Positions 35,493 through 44,300 of a DNA stretch of 64,000 nt are shown in pieces. The translations under genes were made by a program, and so were the position numbers. Position 1 is the first letter of the stretch. Every line of letters starts with the position of its first letter. The notes below the pieces were generated by a model. The model worked only from the letters and a program-made list of their open reading frames with translations, made no database searches and was not told where the DNA came from. This stretch comes from CAWCDJ01 sp963778675 (GTDB lineage Bacteria > Acidobacteriota > Terriglobia > Bryobacterales > Bryobacteraceae), in the NCBI GenBank assembly GCA_963778675.1, contig CAVZVI010000007.1, forward strand, positions 342,221-406,220, in the 5' to 3' direction.

Positions 35493-37595
35493 TTACTGGA
35501 AGCCCAGATCCTCCGGCAGCGCCGCGGGCACTTCGAATACCTTGATGCCGAACAACAGCGCGGAAAGGCCGTTCGGGTCCGGAATGGTCGCGCCATCCGC
35601 CGTCACGAATCCGGCGATCTGCTGCTGCGCATCCAGGCTGACGGCGAGACCGGAAAGTCCGGGCAGCGTAATCGTACCGCCATCCAGGCTGACGAACAGC
35701 ACCAGGTACGGGTGTGGATTCACCGGCAGGTCCGGAGCGAGGGGGCGCGCCAGGTCGTGGCGATACAGCCAGGTGGAGGATTGCAGGCCCGCCGCCGCGA
35801 CCAGAGCCGAGTTGGACGGGTTGGGAACCGTCCGGTCGCCGCGCGCAAACTGGATCAACACCGGACGCGCGGAGAGCCCGGGAAGCGGCGAGATCTTCAG
35901 ATGCGGCGCGAAGGCGATGGGATCGCCGGACATGCCCAGCCACTCGACGGTCTCGAAAAAGTTCTGGATGTCGATCGCTCCCGGCACGGTCGTCACCTTC
36001 ACCGGTTGGCCCGGAAGCACGTAATCTTCGTCGTAGCTGGTGCCCTGGTTCAGCAGGGGCGGCAGGCGGAACTGGAGGCTCTCGGTCGTGAGGTCGCGAT
36101 ACGAAGGGCTCCAGCGCGCAATATCGACCACCGTAGCGCCGCCCACATTGAGCGCCGCCGCGCGGACCGACGGCTCGACGGCGGTGAACATGGTCCCGTA
36201 GATCGCGCCCAGCGACTGGCCGGCGTAATAGATGCGCGACGGATCGAGATCGGGGATGCCGTCGCCGTCGAGATCCAGGCCCAGGCGGATCACGCGCGCC
36301 AGTTGCATCAGGTCCACCGCGGTCTGCCGGAAGCAGTCCCGCGTACCGTAGGCGATGGGCGTTACGAGGGCGCATCCTTCGTTGCCCTCGATCACGCCGT
36401 CGCCATTGAGGTCGATACTGCGGCCGCCCGCCGTGATGGTGGTGGCGTTTCCGGATTTATCCACGAAGGTGACGGTGCTTTGCGGGCCGAAGCCGTGGCC
36501 CACCGCGTTGATCGCGATCACGGCGAACCCCGCACGCGCCATGGTGGGCGCGACGGCGGTCGGCCCGCCGAAACGGCTGTCGCCAAACCCGTGTCCGAAA
36601 ATCAGAACCGGGTATCCAGCCGCCGGCTTGGGAGTGGCCGGCAGCAGCGCGTTGAAGTAGACCTGGTTGGTAGACGCCGGCACCGCCAGGCCGGGCAGGG
36701 TGGGGGCGTTGCGGATGGTCTGATCGGCTTCGAGGAAGTTCGGGGAGCTGTAAGAGCCGATGACCACGCGGTCGAGACCGCTCAGCAGCGTCGAATTGAG
36801 GGGCAGCGAAAGGTCGGTGAACTGCGCCGGGTTGTCGCCCGTCTGTTCGTGCAGGGTCAGGGACGCGAGGTCCGCGATGCGGAACGAGCTTTGGGGTTGC
36901 GCGAGCGTGACGATGGGCGCCACGTAGTCGAGAATCCCCCGAGCGTGCTCGAGCCAGGCGGTGGCGCTCATGGTCGTGAAGATGGAGGCGGCCACGACCT
37001 TTTGCGGGGCCGTGGAAATGCCGGCGAGCGCGGCGGCCAGCCGCCCGCAATATCTGTCGACACCCTGGGCGCAGCTCGAGAACGCCGGGTCCGGCTGCAC
37101 CGCGGATCCCGCCGCATCCTTGACCGCGTCGGTCACGACCAGGGCGAAATGCCGGTGCTGGTCGAGCACCGAAACGGGCTTGGCGTAGGCCGTGTTGGTG
37201 GCCGGATCCCAGACCACCTGGTCGGCGGCGATGCGGTCGCCGGATTTGTAGATGCCCGGCTCCTCCTGCGTGAGGTTATCCAGCGCGACGAAGAAGATGC
37301 CGTCCTTCAGAGTCGCCGGGTTCACGGAACCGGAGAAGCGGATGCGGGCCCGGGCGCGCAGGCTGAAACCGTCCAACTGGTCGAGCAGGCCGCCTTCCTG
37401 GCAGGCCGTGTAAGTGGCGCCGCAATCGGGCACCGGCGCGTTGATGCGCAGGCCGGTCTTCTGCAGCGGGTCGAAAACCGTCAGGGCGTCGGACGGAAAG
37501 GGGCCGGTAGAAGGAGTCAGCGGGTCGAATAAGACGGTTGTGCCCGCGCCGAGGAGCGCGGGCACAAGCAGAGCGAGCAGAATTGTGCGTGACAT
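35493..37595 (-). CDS. Secreted alpha/beta-hydrolase-like protein with Ca-type loops
   Basis: A 700-residue exported protein. Signal peptide RTILLALLVPALLGAGTT is followed by a beta-rich N-terminal region and then an alpha/beta hydrolase core: GYPVLIFGHGFGDSRFGG (oxyanion region), IYYAGQSLGAIYGTMF with the nucleophile-elbow serine (G-Q-S-L-G), and a C-terminal part containing RPVLIQFARGDRTVPNP (probable Asp region). Two calcium-type loops interrupt the core: DLNGDGVIEGNEG (about 36385-36420) and DLDGDGIPDLD (about 36245-36280). It is probably a lipase/esterase-like enzyme; the catalytic histidine could not be placed with certainty. Mut7-C follows after 4 bases. Confidence 0.75.
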   Translation of the reverse strand: MSRTILLALLVPALLGAGTTVLFDPLTPSTGPFPSDALTVFDPLQKTGLRINAPVPDCGATYTACQEGGLLDQLDGFSLRARARIRFSGSVNPATLKDGIFFVALDNLTQEEPGIYKSGDRIAADQVVWDPATNTAYAKPVSVLDQHRHFALVVTDAVKDAAGSAVQPDPAFSSCAQGVDRYCGRLAAALAGISTAPQKVVAASIFTTMSATAWLEHARGILDYVAPIVTLAQPQSSFRIADLASLTLHEQTGDNPAQFTDLSLPLNSTLLSGLDRVVIGSYSSPNFLEADQTIRNAPTLPGLAVPASTNQVYFNALLPATPKPAAGYPVLIFGHGFGDSRFGGPTAVAPTMARAGFAVIAINAVGHGFGPQSTVTFVDKSGNATTITAGGRSIDLNGDGVIEGNEGCALVTPIAYGTRDCFRQTAVDLMQLARVIRLGLDLDGDGIPDLDPSRIYYAGQSLGAIYGTMFTAVEPSVRAAALNVGGATVVDIARWSPSYRDLTTESLQFRLPPLLNQGTSYDEDYVLPGQPVKVTTVPGAIDIQNFFETVEWLGMSGDPIAFAPHLKISPLPGLSARPVLIQFARGDRTVPNPSNSALVAAAGLQSSTWLYRHDLARPLAPDLPVNPHPYLVLFVSLDGGTITLPGLSGLAVSLDAQQQIAGFVTADGATIPDPNGLSALLFGIKVFEVPAALPEDLGFQ

Positions 37596-37642
37596 CGGGC
37601 CTCAGTACTCGATGATATCGTGCGAAGGCCCTGCGCCGTCGG

Positions 37643-38476
37643 CTAGGTCCGCTTACCCTTCTTCAGCTTGGCGAGCTTCGCCGCGAGATCCTTCGTTTCC
37701 TTGCCCGCCGGGGCTGCTTGCAGCGCTTCGTCGGCTTCCCCGGTCATCACGTTGAGGCGGTTCGGCTGGTCGAGCTTCTTGGGCGAATAGAGGTCGGCCA
37801 GGTCCACCAGTACCTTGGCGGACTCGAGTGCGAACACGGGTTTCGCGACCTTCACATTGCCGGCCTTGAAGATCTCGAGCGCCTTGGCCGTGTCTTCGCC
37901 CGCGCCGACCGAGCGCGTCATCGCGAGCAGCACTCCGCGCTGAATCATCTCCCTTTGCAGGGAGTCGACTTCCGCATCCGGCAGCAGCATTCCCTTGGCC
38001 ACTCTCTGCAACGATACCGGATCGGATGCAGACCCGGCCGGATACCCGAACTCCAGCGGGATACTGTCGGGCGGGTTCGATTGCAGGAACGCGTGTACGG
38101 CTTCAGCGGTCTGGACCGCCGCGGCGCTGGCCTGGCTGCGGAAGAGGTTGACCTGGCGGCGGAAGGGCGTGGGATTGGCACGATTCACACGGGCGCCGGC
38201 TTCGAAGTTGTCGGCCAGTTCGGCGTAGGCGTTGGCGATCCCGGAAGTCAGCACGATCGCCAGCGGGCGCGACCGCGCCGCATATTCGGACGTGCCCTTG
38301 GAAAGCTGCGTCAGGCCATCGTTGGCTTTGACGAAATCGCCCGCCGCGTAGGTCGACTTGGCGGCGGACCAAATGAATTCGGGAGTGCCGGGCTGGGGCG
38401 GCCTGGGACCCGAGTTACAGCCGGCGGCAAAAAGGATGATACTCAGGGCCGCCGGAAAAATCCAGGTGCGTCGCAT
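37643..38476 (-). CDS. Putative lipoprotein
   Basis: A 277-residue predicted lipoprotein. The signal sequence RRTWIFPAALSIILFAAGC carries the lipobox FAAGC, so Cys20 would be lipidated. The mature protein is mainly helical, with TPR-like character near the start (FIWSAAKSTYAAGDFVKAND) and a Lys/Leu-rich end. No family recognised. Its start codon lies inside an 11-bp perfect hairpin (38473-38500) whose loop carries an AGGTGG ribosome site. The cytochrome c gene is 78 bases upstream on the same strand. Confidence 0.75.
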   Translation of the reverse strand: MRRTWIFPAALSIILFAAGCNSGPRPPQPGTPEFIWSAAKSTYAAGDFVKANDGLTQLSKGTSEYAARSRPLAIVLTSGIANAYAELADNFEAGARVNRANPTPFRRQVNLFRSQASAAAVQTAEAVHAFLQSNPPDSIPLEFGYPAGSASDPVSLQRVAKGMLLPDAEVDSLQREMIQRGVLLAMTRSVGAGEDTAKALEIFKAGNVKVAKPVFALESAKVLVDLADLYSPKKLDQPNRLNVMTGEADEALQAAPAGKETKDLAAKLAKLKKGKRT

Positions 38477-38500
38477 AGCTGAACCACCTTTCAGCTATGC
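38473..38500 (-). promoter_or_regulatory. Perfect hairpin enclosing the lipoprotein start codon
   Basis: In the message the sequence GCATAGCTGAA pairs with TTCAGCTATGC, an 11-bp perfect stem, over the loop AGGTGG. The start ATG (38474-38476) lies in the 3' arm, and AGGTGG is the only plausible ribosome site, 7 bases before the ATG. Folding would hide the start codon while leaving the ribosome site in the loop. It may equally be a palindromic protein-binding site. Confidence 0.6.
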
Positions 38501-38554
38501 ATTAACACACACCACTTCCGGCTGCAAGGGTTTTCGGGCCTTTTATGCCGGAAA

Positions 38555-39040
38555 TCACGGAATATCGTCCGGGTCAACCGCCGACTTGTTCCCGGCGCCG
38601 GCATAGCGGATGTACGCGATCAGGTCGGCCATCTGCTCCTTGGTCCATTTCTTGGCGCTCGGAGGATGCTTCCAGGAGTTGTTGGGCGTAAAAGTGACAT
38701 CCGCCTTGGGCACCTTGTGGGATTCCGGAGGCATCTTCGAGAGGTCGAAGACTTCGATGGTGTCGCCGGTCTGAGCGCCCGTCATGGACGGGAAGCTCTC
38801 GCCATCTTTGATCTTCGCGATCTGCACATACTGTGTAACCGTGGAACGGATGGACATGGCGATACCCACGGGAGTTAACCGGGCCACAATTTTCAGATCC
38901 GGCCCAACCGCCGTACCCTTCCCCTTGAGCGCATGGCAACTCACGCAGCCGTTCGCGGGATCCGTAAACAACGCTTCGCCCCGCTCGACCTGCGTCGGAG
39001 CCGCGCTCTGGGCCATCATCAACAACAACGGCCAAAACAT
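38555..39040 (-). CDS. Small c-type cytochrome
   Basis: A 161-residue exported cytochrome. A short hydrophobic N-terminus (FWPLLLMMAQSAAP) precedes the haem motif CVSCH in DPANGCVSCHALKGKGTAVG; the distal methionine candidates lie in FDLSKMPPESHKVPK. The C-terminal WTKEQMADLIAYIRYAG is the usual last helix of class I cytochromes c. A strong AAAGGAGG site precedes the ATG but lies inside a small hairpin. It probably transfers electrons in the periplasm; no partner oxidoreductase is next to it. Confidence 0.9.
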   Translation of the reverse strand: MFWPLLLMMAQSAAPTQVERGEALFTDPANGCVSCHALKGKGTAVGPDLKIVARLTPVGIAMSIRSTVTQYVQIAKIKDGESFPSMTGAQTGDTIEVFDLSKMPPESHKVPKADVTFTPNNSWKHPPSAKKWTKEQMADLIAYIRYAGAGNKSAVDPDDIP

Positions 39041-39047
39041 CTAGGTT

Positions 39048-39060
39048 CCTCCTTTGGAGG
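39048..39060 (-). promoter_or_regulatory. Hairpin that sequesters the cytochrome ribosome site
   Basis: In the message CCTCC pairs with GGAGG over an AAA loop. The GGAGG arm is the ribosome-binding site of the cytochrome gene (ATG at 39038-39040), so the site is paired with its own complement immediately upstream. Confidence 0.5.
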
Positions 39061-39214
39061 CAGTAAGCAGACCCTGTACTCCGAAATGAGCATAACTCAC
39101 GGCACGGTTGTAAGCAATGCACGCACGAGGGCGCCGCCATTATCGGCCGGGTCGGAGCTGACCTTGACGCGGCATGGGACCGGGCGGCGGCGGCCCAATG
39201 ATGGGTGGCGTCCC

Positions 39215-39289
39215 GGCGGCTTCGGGCCAATGGGCGGCTCCGGAACCTACAACCGGAAGATCGACGTGCAGTTGCGGCTGGGATTCTGA
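39215..39289 (+). pseudogene. Relic of an outer-membrane beta-barrel protein 3' end
   Basis: The last 24 codons of an open frame read GGFGPMGGSGTYNRKIDVQLR then LGF and stop. The final residues alternate hydrophobic and polar (I-D-V-Q-L-R-L-G-F) and end in phenylalanine, which is the C-terminal signal of outer-membrane beta-barrels such as Oar/TonB-type receptors. A Gly-rich stretch (GPGGGGPMMGG) just upstream is in another frame, which fits a frameshifted relic. No start or upstream barrel is left. Confidence 0.4.
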
Positions 39290-39292
39290 AAC

Positions 39293-41143
39293 TTATCGCC
39301 CCAGCCAGGCAAGTATGGTCTGAAGCTCGAGCGCGCCGGCCGAGGGTTTGCCTTCCGGGATGCGGACCAGGGTGGATTCCACCTTCCTCTGCCGGAGCGC
39401 GAAGTACAACTCGCCGCTTTCTGGGTCGGGGTCGCCCGAAAGGATCAAGGTGGGGGTTCGGAAGCCGGCTGCGACATAGATCGGCGAGTGCTGCGTATAC
39501 TGCGCGGGGTCGTCCCAGGGCATGGCGCCCATCCACTCCGCGGCGCGGCGGGCGCCATCGGGAGTCGTGGCGACGTCGACTGCCCAATCCATGATGGGGC
39601 GGCGCGCAACGGCGCTGTGGAAGCGGTTGGTGTGGCCAATGGTCCACGCGGCGAGCAGGCCGCCGGCCACGGCCATGCGGGCAGTATCGATGTAGCCTTT
39701 GGCGGCAACGAAATCCACGCCGCGCATCAGGTCGTCGTAATCATCGCCGGGGAATCGGCTGTGCAGCAGGTTGCCAAACTCCTCGCCGTAGCCGGGGGTG
39801 CCGCGGGGATTGAGGTGCAGGACAACCCATCCGTGCGCGGCGAAAACCTGGGAGCGGAGGTCGAGTTCGCCGCCGTACATGCGGCGCGGATCGTCCTGAA
39901 TATCGAGAAGAAGCGGGTATTTCTTCGCCGGATCGAATCCGGGCGGCTTCACGATCCAGCCCTGGATGGAGCGGCCGGCTGAGGGATAGGCGATCTCCTC
40001 GACCGCGCCGAGATCGCGATCGGCCAGCACGTGCTGGTTCGGCGCCGCCGCCGTGACCGGCTGCGAGACTACGTCCACCGTGAAAGTGACCACGTCCCCA
40101 GCCGCGGTGGCCGAGGAGCGGATACTGGCGGCGCGGCCGTTGTCCGCGAGCGAGAATCCGCGCAGCCGTTCCGGCTGAGTCGTCACCTGGCGGACCGTGC
40201 CGTCGTTGTGCGCGGCGTAGACGTGGGTTGCGCCGCGGTCATCCGCAAGGAAGTAGACGGTGCGAGAGTCGGAACTCCAGCGCGGCGATTGCGGATCGCG
40301 GTCGAGCGCCCCGGCCAGCAGTTTGGCGCGGGAGCCGTCGGCGTTCATGACCCACAGCCGGCGGACGGTGTAGCTCTGGGGGCGGACGGCCGAGGCGAGC
40401 CAGGCGATCTTGCGGCCATCCGGTGAAGGCAGCGGGTCGTCGAACCGCGCATCCGCCTGGGCAAGCACCTTGATGGCGCCGCCTTCGATCGGGATCTCCA
40501 CGATCTCATTGCCGCCGCGCACGGCGACCAGCCACCGGCTATCGAGCATCCAGGCAGGTGCGGTGTAGTCGAGGGCGCCGGTGGAGATCTGCTTCGGTTG
40601 ACCGCCGGAGGAAGGCACCACGAAGATCCGGCGCCGGGTGGAAGGGCCGGGCCGCAGGTACGGGATGAGTTCCCGGGGCGCCCACGCCGGAACGGGATCG
40701 GTGGCCTCGACCCGCGAGGTATAAGCAAGGAACTTGCCCTCGGCCGACCATGCCAGGGAGAGCGGGGCTTCGGCCGTGGGAATCACTACCTCGCCGGGAG
40801 CGGAATTCGATGAACGAACCCGGATTTCCCATTTTTCGCCACGCCGGGAAATCCAGGCGATCTGGTCGCTCCCGGGTGACCAACGCGGCATTTGATCGCA
40901 CCAGGGGCCCTCGGTCCAGGCGCGTTGCTCCCTGCCGTCTGAGGAAACCAGGCGCAAATTGGACAACCGGGCGTTGGCGGCGCGATCGTTCCAACTCTCG
41001 GTATATACCACCAGGCGCCCGTCGGGGCTGATGCGCGGCTCGCCGGCAAATCGCCAGTTCCACCAATCCTCGACGGTAAACGGCTGCCGGGCGGACAAGG
41101 CGCCGGCGGCAAATATAAGTAAAATCAGGGCGATTCTGGTCAA
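39293..41143 (-). CDS. S9 peptidase (prolyl oligopeptidase) homologue lacking catalytic residues
   Basis: A 616-residue secreted protein with a WD40-like (TolB/DPP-type) propeller from about residue 30 to 360 and a C-terminal S9 hydrolase-like domain. TTG 41143 behind GGAG gives a signal peptide (TRIALILLIFAAGALSA); GTG 41206 is an alternative. In active relatives the nucleophile segment reads GGSAGGLL; here it is AVAGGLLAAWTIGHT, so four residues including the serine are missing in frame (39656-39664). The histidine segment near the end is IPEGKPSAGALEL, without His, and the usual aspartate region reads SGDPDPESGE. It is therefore a probable pseudo-peptidase retained as a folded protein. Confidence 0.85.
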   Translation of the reverse strand: MTRIALILLIFAAGALSARQPFTVEDWWNWRFAGEPRISPDGRLVVYTESWNDRAANARLSNLRLVSSDGREQRAWTEGPWCDQMPRWSPGSDQIAWISRRGEKWEIRVRSSNSAPGEVVIPTAEAPLSLAWSAEGKFLAYTSRVEATDPVPAWAPRELIPYLRPGPSTRRRIFVVPSSGGQPKQISTGALDYTAPAWMLDSRWLVAVRGGNEIVEIPIEGGAIKVLAQADARFDDPLPSPDGRKIAWLASAVRPQSYTVRRLWVMNADGSRAKLLAGALDRDPQSPRWSSDSRTVYFLADDRGATHVYAAHNDGTVRQVTTQPERLRGFSLADNGRAASIRSSATAAGDVVTFTVDVVSQPVTAAAPNQHVLADRDLGAVEEIAYPSAGRSIQGWIVKPPGFDPAKKYPLLLDIQDDPRRMYGGELDLRSQVFAAHGWVVLHLNPRGTPGYGEEFGNLLHSRFPGDDYDDLMRGVDFVAAKGYIDTARMAVAGGLLAAWTIGHTNRFHSAVARRPIMDWAVDVATTPDGARRAAEWMGAMPWDDPAQYTQHSPIYVAAGFRTPTLILSGDPDPESGELYFALRQRKVESTLVRIPEGKPSAGALELQTILAWLGR

Positions 41144-41343
41144 AAGGGCTCCGGACGGTTCCAGTTTCTCACACCGGCGCGGACCTGCGGCGGATGGCTT
41201 TGGCACGCCGGATAGTTACCTTTGGATAACTAAGAATTGATAACGGACCTTATGGTAATTTGTCGTCTAAAGGCAAGGATAATACGATGGAATTTCCGTG
41301 GTAGTAATGAAGACAGTAATACGACTATTCGCCAGGCACTTCT
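41144..41343. promoter_or_regulatory. Divergent AT-richer intergenic region
   Basis: About 200 bases between the divergent pseudo-peptidase and zinc-ribbon repeat genes. It is clearly richer in A and T than its surroundings (for example 41221-41330) and holds a 6-bp inverted repeat, TAGTTA (41213-41218) with TAACTA (41227-41232). It probably contains promoters for both genes, but I could not place convincing hexamers. Confidence 0.4.
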
Positions 41344-44300
41344 GTGGGCTGCTTATTTTGCGGGAAAGAAATCGGCCCGTTCCGGCAACTCCGGGACAGT
41401 GAATTCTGCAGCTCTGTCCACCGCAAACGGTATGGGGAGAGACTGGGGAGAGCACTGGGTCAACTAGCCGCGCCGGATCCCGTGCCCACCGGCCTGGCGG
41501 GATTCCTGACCGCTCTTTCTCCGCTCGACAACACCTGGCAGCTTTCGCGCGGCCGCTGGGAATTCGGCTACAGTTCACACCAGACGCAGGTAGGGGACAT
41601 CTGCCCGGTATTGCTGAACCCACCGCTGGGCAGCCGCTTCATGGCGTCCGCGGGGCCGCGAGCCGGATCTCCGCCGCAGGCGCTGCGGCGCAAGGGCAAC
41701 GTAGGCACTCTGTTGCGGGAAGTGGTGTCGCCCTCCGATCCCCCGCCGGCGATCCTCGGGCGTGGAATCGCGGCATCCGGCATCCTAAGGCCTATAGAAC
41801 CGGCCGTGGGGCCGGCAGAAATCGCGGCAAGGCCGTCCCTGGCGGAAAGCGAGGGCTGGGCGCCGCGCCAGGTGGAGATCGCGGCAGCGGGACGCGAGAT
41901 GCCTCGGTTGACCGAGACCTTCTGGGAGTCCTGCGCTACGATCGCACCCGGACCTGCGGAGCGGTGGCTTTCTCTGGTGGTGGCGAAAGAACCGGTCATG
42001 CCGGTACGGCCGGCCCGCATCCCCCGGTTTGCAATGGCAGCGGAAACGGCCGAGTGTTTCCGCGACGCCGGCACTGCGCCTCCGCCGCCCGGCGGAAACG
42101 TGGATGCCGGGAATGGCCGCACAGGCTGCGGAACGGTGGATCCAACCGGCGGTTGCAGAGGCCCTGGCGGCCGGCTGCGCGGCCGTGGCTCCGTCGTTCA
42201 GCGCGGCGATTCTCTCGGCAGCCCCGGAAGTGGCGGGTTGGGCCGCGGTCCCCCCAGCCGAGGCGGTGGAGCGCTGGATTCAGCCCGCGGTCGCGGCCAG
42301 CCTGGCCACGGGCAGCCTGGACGTCCGGATGCAGCCGTTTGGTCTGGCGGCAGAGCGGTCGGAAGTGCTCCGGGATCCGGCCGAAGCGCCGCCGCCGATC
42401 GCCGAATCCTGGGCGCCGCCCGCGGCCGCGGAACCGGTGGAAAGCTGGCTGCGGCCGGCCAGCGCTGAGGCCTTCTGGGCAATTCCGGTCTCGATACCGG
42501 AACCGGCGATCGCCGCCACAACGTGCGCTCCGGAGCTGTCCGGCGCGGTTCCTTCACTGGCTGCTGAAGCGGCTGAGCGTTGGATCGAGCCTGTCAAGAC
42601 GGAAGCGTTCGCGGTTGGCGAACACGCCCCGGAGACGCTGCCGTTCGCGCTAACCGCCAGTTGCCCCGACATCTTCCGCGATCCGGCCGATGCCCCGCCG
42701 CCGCCCGCCGAGACTTGGGCGCGGATTCCCGCCGCAGAGCCAGTGGAGCGCTGGCTGCAGGCGGGAAGCGCGGCCCACGTGCTTCGCGCCCCGGTGCCGG
42801 TGCTGGCGCCGCAGCCTTCGATCGCGGCTCTGTATTCCACGCCCCGGATGGCAGGCGCCGTGCCAGGCCCCGCCGCAGAAGCGGTGGAGCGCTGGATGGA
42901 GCCTGTCTCGGCACAGAGTTTCGCGGCCCCGAGCTACACGATTCGGACGCAGCCCTTCACGGTCGCCGGCACATGTCCGAGCATTCTCCGCGACCCGGCC
43001 GACGTTCCGCCGCCGGTTCGGGAGGAATGGATGCCCGCGCCCGCCGCCGAGCCGGTCGAGCGCTGGGTCGAGGCCGCGACAGCCGCCGCTCTCGCCCCCG
43101 TGCTGTCCTGCAGGCTACGGTCCCTCGACCTGCAGGCGGTGGAGCCGTTCGTTCCGTTCATTCCTCAGTTTGCACGGCCGCACGCCGCTGAACCGGCCGC
43201 CGCGTTCGTCATGCCGGCATTCTCGCTTCTCCCGATGCATCCGCAAGTCGTATTCCCGCGGATGCCGCAGACAATTGCACGGGGGACCGAGGATGGGGAG
43301 CATACGCACTCGCTGCTGGAAGCCAAATCGCTGCCCGCCCTGGAAGCGGCTCCGGTGGAGTCGATGCCGGCGGCGCAGAAGGCGCCGATTCCGATCCGCA
43401 GCGCCCCGGCCATTCTGCCGGCCCAGGAAAGGCCCTCGGCGGCGGCGCGTTTGTCTACGGCGGGCGTGAGCGAAATCTATCCGGCTGCGGCGCGCGCGGG
43501 ATCCGGGGCGCCTCCGGCGACCCGTCTGAATCCGGTGGCCACTTTGGGTGCGCTGCCGCCCGCGGGCCAGATCGAGCGGCCGGCTCCGCGGGTTCCGGAA
43601 GCGGAGATCTACAGCCTCGAATACTACTCACAGCGTGGAACTGGATCGCCTTCGCGCCGCCTGAGCTGGGCCGCCCCGGGCATTCCTCCCGCGGCACTGC
43701 GCTTCCAGATGAAGCCGGTGTTCGAGACTGTCGAAGAGCAGGCTCCGCCCAAGCCGCAGCGTAAGGGACTGGCGATCGCCGAGATCTTCTCGCTGCCCGA
43801 GGCACGCAGGCAGAGCTCGCAGTCGAGCCTGGGCTACGCGGGGAAAATCGCCGCCGGTATCATGGTGGCAATTTCGCTGTGGTTCGGCGCAAGGGTGGTC
43901 AATTTCGGAAGGCCGCCGGAGACCGTTGCGCGGGAAAGCTCGTCCCCGCAGCGATCGGCGGAGCAGAGGCCGCTCGTGGCGCGAGGAGCGGCGCCGCAGA
44001 GCGGCCCGCTGGCCGGCTTACGGCAGGCGATTGCGAAAAGGGCCAGCGTCGAGGTGGGCGATACCTTCCGCGGCGGGATGGAATCATGGGGTACCGGCTC
44101 TAAGGAATGGGCTCCGGGCTGGTCGCACAGCCCCGATGGATACGTACGGGTTGGAGACCTGGCGCTGTTCCGGCCGACTCAGAACTTCGCCGATTACCGG
44201 CTCGAGTTCTACGGGCAGATCGAAAAGAAGAGCATGGGCTGGGTGGTTCGCGCTCACGATAAGCAGAACTACTACGCCATGAAATTCACGGTTGTGGAGC

